A stretch of 64,000 bases of DNA from Phyllostachys edulis (Eukaryota > Streptophyta > Magnoliopsida > Poales > Poaceae): positions 62,214,587-62,278,586 of the forward strand of contig CM070551.1 of the NCBI GenBank assembly GCA_036346405.1, given 5' to 3'. Below are positions 58,861-64,000 of the stretch, piece after piece. The notes below the pieces were generated by a model. That model was not told where the DNA came from. It saw only the letters and a list, made by a program, of their open reading frames with translations, and searched no databases. A program made the translations under genes and the position numbers. The first letter of the stretch is position 1. The number at the start of each line of letters is the position of its first letter.

Positions 58861-59426
58861 TGTCTGGTTTCATAATTGATTCTAAAAATAAACAGCACGC
58901 AACTCATCCTAGAATAGAATACAAGCAACATGATTGTCTATTAGTTATTTTATTCATATGGTACATACTCTCTAGGATGTGCTTTCAGAGAAAGACAGCT
59001 TGCAATAGCTTTCGGCGCGTCCTGCTATTCCCTGAAGGCACCACAACAAATGGGAGATTCTTGATTTCTTTCCAACATGGAGCATTCATACCTGGCTACC
59101 CCGTTCAACCTGTTATTGTCTGTTATCCACATGTGCACTTTGATCAATCATGGTAAGTTTTTCTCTACAAAAAGGTATGCTTCTTTTGTTGCCTCAATGT
59201 TGTTTTGTTTATGCTCGTGCTGTGTTTCAGGGGAAATATATCACTGGGAAAGCTCATGTTCAAGATGTTCACCTAGTTTCACAATTTCATGGAGGTATGC
59301 ATTGCTTGCTGAGCTCGGCCTAGCAAGAGTCTCATCTTTCATGTCTTTTGCCAGTAACTACTTGAACGATAAATTTATTGTATGATTCACATAATTTATA
59401 GGTAGAATACCTCCCTGTTGTTTACC

Positions 59427-61079
59427 TGTAAGCATCTAGGCCCCTAATTCGTGTTTTGGTGATTAATGACGATTTAAATCATCGGGACTAACTTTTTGTT
59501 GGTGTTGCATAAGTTCAAGTTAGGTCGCGATGATGGTTTGATTATGTGGGCTGTTTGTTGACCCCAAATGGTCATTGAAGGCAAGCTTGAATTATTTTTG
59601 AAGATTAAGGACTTTGTTCTTTAGAAATGATCCAAGGAGTTGAGGATGGATCATCGTAGTGATAGGTCCTTTGTTTTTATTTTAGCCGTACTATTAAAGG
59701 GGGTTTAGGCTAGTAGCTTGAGCTTGGTTAGGTTGAGAAGCTAGTTGTGATGCACACTAGGTTTATTTAGCTCATCTCTAGTCAAATGAAGCTCTTGGAA
59801 GAGTTGGAGTTGAAATGAAATCAATTTGGATCTTTATTTGAGAAGGTTGAAGAGTTGATGATTGCATTAAGGATGATTCGAAGCTAACGGATCATTGGAG
59901 CGAAGGCTGTTTTTCTATGGTGAAAAATGACTAAGACCTTGCGGATGATTCGGAAGCTAACGGATCATTGGACGATGAGGTTTTTGCTGCGAGACGTTCC
60001 GGATGATCCGCTAGCTAAGGGAGCATCAAGCGGATCATTGGATCAGTACCACTCTGAGTTGGGACAACGCCTTCCGGATGATCCGCAAGCTAAGGGAGCA
60101 TCAAGCGGATCATTAGACCAGTACCGAATTGGATTTTGACAATGCCTTCCGGATGATCCGGATGCTATCGGACTATCAAGCGGATCATTGATCCAGAGAG
60201 ATATTTTTGGATGAGCTGAAAACCCGAGTACATTATGAATGATCTGGAAGGAAAGGATGATCCGGATGTAAGGATGATTCGTAAGCTTTCGGATGATACC
60301 TTAAGCTTTCAACGGCTAGTTTTGTGACCGTTGGATTTTGGGCTTCAGGATGATCCGGAAGGCTTCCGGATGATCCGGAATGTGCTGATTTTTCAGGATA
60401 GTAGCTTTAACGGCTAGTTTCTTCAAGGAGGCTATAAATACTGTTCATAGACGTGATTGTAAGCCCTCTTGGCCACTCTACAGTAACATCTAATACCAAG
60501 GGAAGATCAAGGACACCCAAGATCATTTAAGGGCATATCTTGAGAGATTTTGAGAGGTAGCATAGGCTTAGTATGCATCACTCTAGTTGCTTGATCTTTC
60601 TAAGTTCAAGTGATGGTCTAGGCTTGTTACCTTTGGAGATCGGTGTCTCCTAGACGGCTTGGAGGCGTGGTTCTCGGTGACCTTCTAAGGAGGAGCTTGT
60701 GGAAGGCACCGGGAAGGTTGTGAAGGTTCGGAGTCCACCCATCCGGAGAGGAGAAGGACTACCACAAGTGAATGGCTTGATATCTTGCTAGGTTTCAAGT
60801 CGGAGCAATACTCTTGAGGGAGTGCTCCAACGAGGAGTAGGGGAGATCGCCGAATCTCCGAGACCTCGGTAAAAAATTGGTTGTGTCTCTTGTCTCTTTT
60901 ACATTTACGCATTTACTTTCTTGCACTTTTTAAAACTTCTCTAGAATTGTGTAGGAGTTGTTTGTCCACACTAGAATCCATAGACACATAGTTTTTGTTA
61001 AAACTGTTTAGTCTTTTAATTGTTCTTTAAAAAAAAGATTCCCAATTCACCCCCCCTCTTGGGCATTCGATCCACTTCA
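59427..61079 (+). mobile_element. Solo LTR (1653 bp) inside a captured exon
   Basis: Begins TGTAAGCATC and ends GATCCACTTCA, flanked by identical TTACC pentamers (59422-59426 and 61080-61084). It contains the CACCCCCCCTCTTGGGC-type end common to large grass Copia LTRs. Three tandem-like units of about 84 bp with CTTCCGGATGATCCG and AAGCGGATCATT lie at about 59990-60200. Removing it and one TSD rejoins the acyltransferase exon in frame. Orientation is assumed from the CACCCC-type end. Confidence 0.87.
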
Positions 61080-61187
61080 TTACCCACCTGAGATTAAGCA
61101 AGAGAATGCCCTTCATTTTGCAGATAATGTAATTTTCTTAACTCAAATAAATTGCACGTTCAACATCTTTTGCATTATTTACCAATA

Positions 61188-62550
61188 GAGAAGTTCTTAA
61201 AAGACTTGATTTTTATCGATCAAGATTTTTCGGGTAGAGTGACAGCCATAAGCGTAAATATAAGATTGCTAAATGGAGTTTAGTGTGCTCTCCTAAAGAG
61301 CTTGGTGGTCTAGAACTTCAGAACTTGGACACCAAAAATAAAAGTTTGTTAGGGAAGTGGTTGTTTAAGTTGCTTAATGAAGAAGGTGTGTGGCATTCTT
61401 TGCTAACAAAGAAATATTTGGGTGAAAAGAATCTTTCGTAGGTGGTTAATAAACCTGGGTCGTCTCATTTTTTGTCAGGGCTTATGAAAATTAAAGATCA
61501 GTTTTTTCACTTTGGTTCATTCTAGATTAAGAACGGAATGCAAACTAGATTTTGGGAAGATATTTGGGTGGGAAATTCTACGCTGCAAAGGCAATTTCCA
61601 ATGCTTTACAATGTGGTTAAGAGAAAGGACGATTTAGTAGCTACTGTTTTGATATCAAATCCCTTAAATATTTCTTTTCGAAGACCTCTTGTTAGGACTA
61701 AATTACATGCTTGGAATGAGCTAATGTTGAAAATTTCTAATGTACAATTAGGCTTGTATAAGGATGTTTTCAGATGGCATTTGAATAAGTCAGATCTTTT
61801 TTCGGTGCAGTCTTTATATACGGCGCTTATAGGCAACGTTCAAGCACCCATTAGGAATTTGTTTTGGATCATTAAAATTCCATTAAAAGTTAAAATTTTC
61901 ATGTGGTATCTCAAAAGAGGGATTGTATTAACTAAAGACAACTTGCTTAAAAGAAATTGGAGAGGAAGCACAAAGTGTTGTTTCTGTATTAAAGAGGAAA
62001 CAATTCAGTATCTTTTCTTTGATTGCCCCTTTGCATGTTGTGCATGGTAGGTTGTAAAATGTGTATTTAATTTAGATCCTCCAGCGAACACGGCTAATAT
62101 GTTTGGGAATTGATTAGATGGAATTCCTAAAATGCTCAAATCACAACTCCTGGTGGGAGTTAGTGCTTTATGTTGGTCTATTTGGTTATGTCGAAATGAT
62201 GTTGTTTTCGACAACAAGAATTTAACTAATCCGTTGCAGCTTATCTTATTGAGTGGATCCTAGCTGAATGCGTGGGCAGTCCTGCAGAAATCAGATCAGA
62301 AGGAGACCATGTTGGAGGGAAGCAAAATGTTGGACTTTGTGACGAAGCAAATACTCAATTTTCGTGGGTAGAGGCTTAATCATAGGATTTGCAATGTTTG
62401 AGTTTGTGTTTCAATTGTCTTTCGGTTGTAAAGCGGTAAGCCGTTTTTTATATCTTGGATTGATTGTTGCTTTAAATGCTTAAATAAATTGGGCTGTGTG
62501 CATCGTTGATGCAGAGACCGGGGAGATGTTTCTCTTCCATTATCTAAAAA
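61188..62550 (+). mobile_element. 5'-truncated LINE fragment in a captured intron
   Basis: Plus-strand reading covers only the 3' part of LINE ORF2: KYKIAKWSLVCSPKELGGLE with LGKWLFKLLNEEGVW, RFWEDIWVG, and a zf-RVT region KVKIFMWYLKRG, CCFCIKEETIQYLFFDCPFA and LCWSIWLCRNDVVF. It ends in a short tail TCTAAAAA. TSDs are identical 11-mers ATTTACCAATA (61177-61187 and 62551-62561). Stops at about 61440, 61525 and 62048 show it is dead. It lies in the intron between the third and fourth captured exons. Confidence 0.9.
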
Positions 62551-63284
62551 ATTTACCAATATAATAGTAGCATTACTTTCTTACACTTATTTAATATTTT
62601 GCAGACCAGCTATGCTATGGCACACGGCCTTAATGCTGTACCGACGTCTTACTCATATGGCGATTCAATGATTCTGGCACGAGCAGCGGAAGCTGGAAAG
62701 GTAAAAAGGCTATTTTTAGCATGATCTTCACTCTGAGTTCATGTACCATTGCTTTAACCTCTGTTACAACTGGAACCTTCCAAAATTCCAAACACTAACA
62801 ATTAACTGAAAATACGGGTGTGTCTTCCTCCCTCGAGTAGGATTTTGATCTCTAATATGCTGAGTTTTCCATTTGCAGGCGAATGCTCAAATTACATGGT
62901 GGAAATGGATTGGGTAAAAGAAGCAAGTCTTTCCTAAATTGCACCATTGGCATGTGCATGCCAATGAAAAAAATAACATGAGACTAAGAAATTACGTTTT
63001 TAGTGAAGCGAATAAAATGTTGTGTTACGAACTGGGTTAGCGCATGATTTCTGATGTGTTTGGAGTATCCCTTTAGATGAAGCATAATTCATGATTGTGA
63101 TATTTTATTTTTCATGCTCTATGCGGCGCTTTATTTTGCTTGTTAGCCCTTTTCTAAGTATCGTGCATACTGCTTCCAGCAATGTAGTATCTAATTTTTG
63201 TATACACCTTTTCAGATGTATGGTCTAACCACCTCAGAAGCAATGGAACTCTTGGAATACTTTTTGGCTATGAAACCGGACAGC

Positions 63285-63611
63285 GATTAAGTCCCCTTAT
63301 CTTCTAAGCACCGTGCATACGGCCGGACAGCACCTCGTCTGTACGGCCACCACCCGGACACGACTTGTTCAGGTGGTGGCCGTGCGGATAAGGTGTTGTC
63401 CGGGCGATGGGAGTGCGGACGAGACATGTGTCGGGCAAAGAAGCAACTGGACGAGGGGCGCACGGATTTTGACGCGTCCTGGCTAAGGGTGATCGGAATT
63501 GCACATGTGGCAGCGCGAGGCTCGTTCGGGCTGTCATATTTGGCAATACCGTACGGGGAGAGCTACTTCTATCAAAAACACGCGCAACAATGTCATTTCG
63601 GCCAAAAACTT
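63285..63611 (-). repeat. Right TIR of the Pack-MULE
   Basis: Inverted partner of 58529-58860. The TAA of the captured gene (63288-63290) lies at its inner border. Confidence 0.88.
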
Positions 63612-63620
63612 CTATATCTT

Positions 63621-63819
63621 CAAGGGTCATGACACAGAGACAGTTGTTTTCCATACTTCGTCTGATAATGTGAAGAATGCATGGATGCCAGTGCTGCAAA
63701 AATGGGCAAATTAGTGGAAGTGGGGAAGATCCTGATCGTGCTCTGTGCTATGAATGTAGCCATTGCTGTCCTGTTGATGATAGTTATATATCTTTACAAT
63801 GCAGTTAAGGCACAATCTT
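63621..63819. other. Spacer between Pack-MULE and tRNA-His
   Basis: About 200 bp. A short hydrophobic frame (KILIVLCAMNVAIAVLLMIV) starts at 63681 or 63705 but runs into the tRNA gene; it is not accepted as a gene. Confidence 0.4.
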
Positions 63820-63891
63820 GTGGCTGTAGTTTAGTGGTGAGAATTCCACGTTGTGGCCGTGGAGACCTGGGCTCGAATCCCAGCAGCCACA
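63820..63891 (+). tRNA. trnH-GTG: tRNA-His (anticodon GTG)
   Basis: Acceptor stem GTGGCTG (63820-63826) pairs with CAGCCAC (63884-63890), followed by A at 63891. The anticodon stem is CCACG/CGTGG (63846-63850 and 63858-63862) with loop TTGTGGC, anticodon GTG at 63853-63855. The T arm is CTGGG/CCCAG with TCGAAT in the loop. The A box (TAGTTTAGTGG) and B box (GGCTCGAATCC) of a Pol III promoter are present. All arms pair, so the gene looks functional. It decodes CAC and CAT codons. The CCA end is not encoded, as in nuclear genes. Confidence 0.95.
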
Positions 63892-63897
63892 GAATCA

Positions 63898-63904
63898 CTT
63901 TTTT
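63898..63904 (+). terminator. Pol III terminator of tRNA-His
   Basis: A run of T residues (TTTTTT) seven bases after the tRNA 3' end is the standard RNA polymerase III stop signal. Confidence 0.8.
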
Positions 63905-64000
63905 ATTTATTCTTTCTGTACCTTTCCCCTCTTACCCCGATTAATCAACGTGTATTGATGGTTTCATGCAAAGTTTTTTTTATCTTACCAAAATTACGTA

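Larger units (their letters stand above)
58989..63290 (+). pseudogene. Captured LPEAT/LPCAT-type acyltransferase gene fragment
   Basis: Six blocks with AG/GT borders. 58989-59152 holds RVLLFPEGTTTNGRFLISFQ then HGAFIPGYPVQPVIVCYPHV; FPEGTTTNG is the PlsC acyltransferase substrate-binding motif. 59231-59294 holds NISLGKLMFKMFT with Gln changed to a TAG stop. 59402-59426 plus 61085-61128 is one exon split by the solo LTR (VEYLPVVY / PPEIKQENALHFADN). 62605-62700 holds TSYAMAHGLNAVPTSYSYGD. About 62879-62920 holds ECSNYMVEMDWVK after a frame change. 63216-63290 holds MYGLTTSEAMELLEYFLAMK, ending in TAA. The family (1-acylglycerophospholipid acyltransferases) re-acylates lysophospholipids in the ER. 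The N-terminal HxxxxD block and the usual EF-hand tail are absent. Intron retention shows genomic capture. The stop and insertions make it non-functional. Confidence 0.88.
58529..63611 (+). mobile_element. Pack-MULE carrying lysophospholipid acyltransferase gene pieces
   Basis: Long inverted repeats of about 330 bp (58529-58860 and 63285-63611). The left tip is GAGTTTTTGGCTGAAATG and the right tip, inverted, AAGTTTTTGGCCGAAATGAC. A 9-bp TSD with one difference flanks it: CTATATCTC (58520-58528) and CTATATCTT (63612-63620). The interior holds six exon pieces of one host gene with intron borders. Later insertions: a solo LTR at 59427-61079 and a LINE at 61188-62550. No transposase is inside, so mobility depended on another MULE. 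Confidence 0.92.

Noticed and set aside
59990..60200. Repeat-spacer array resembling CRISPR
   Set aside because: Units are about 84 bp, imperfect and inside a plant LTR; no CRISPR context.
63681..63944. 87-codon frame with a hydrophobic helix
   Set aside because: Its C-terminal half is the tRNA-His gene and the terminator region; no supporting homology.

Overview
This is a TE-saturated stretch of a grass nuclear genome, most likely rice (Oryza). The evidence is plant-type spliced genes, a group IId WRKY factor of rice type, a eukaryotic tRNA-His with Pol III boxes, and nested LTR retrotransposons, MULEs, hAT elements and LINEs. Only two loci look intact: a three-exon WRKY gene (18283-17102, minus) and tRNA-His(GTG) (63820-63891, plus). 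Almost everything else is mobile DNA or host-gene fragments carried by it.

Layout. 1 to about 8287: a Mutator-like element (MULE) with long terminal inverted repeats. It carries a decayed FAR1-type transposase plus fragments of an ankyrin/AAA-type gene, a ULP1-type SUMO protease gene and an unidentified two-exon gene on the opposite strand. 8.5-9.4 kb: a decayed MuDR-type transposase. 9922-10479: a hAT-type MITE. 10819-15145: a minimal LTR retrotransposon whose LTRs end in tandem copies of a primer-binding-site-like motif; its first LTR is split by a 1.18 kb MULE. 17.1-18.4 kb: the WRKY gene and promoter. 19221-22452: a 5'-truncated LINE. 22.6-24.2 kb: three small non-autonomous DNA elements. 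24.2-27.6 kb: no gene seen.

27.6-40.1 kb is a three-level nest. A Copia-type pol remnant (minus) was split inside its RNase H region by a Gypsy-type element (29294-39887), which was itself hit by a solo LTR (34847-36891). 40438-48852 is another LTR element. It carries an RRM-like domain, a short nucleoside-transporter-like segment and a phytosulfokine-receptor-like LRR kinase fragment instead of pol, and is interrupted by a gag/protease-only Gypsy element (40891-45971). 50.4-52.2 kb has weak signs of exons of an unidentified gene. 53.26-56.25 kb is a decayed hAT transposon. 58529-63611 is a Pack-MULE carrying six exon pieces of a lysophospholipid acyltransferase gene, later hit by a solo LTR and a LINE.

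The unifying theme is gene-fragment capture by different vehicles within one window: two MULEs that copied intron-containing DNA, and one LTR retrotransposon whose captured segment contains no visible intron and is bounded by a 54-bp direct repeat. Most insertions were delimited here by target-site duplications (TSDs) read directly from the sequence. No cellular pathway links the genes; the relationships are insertional.
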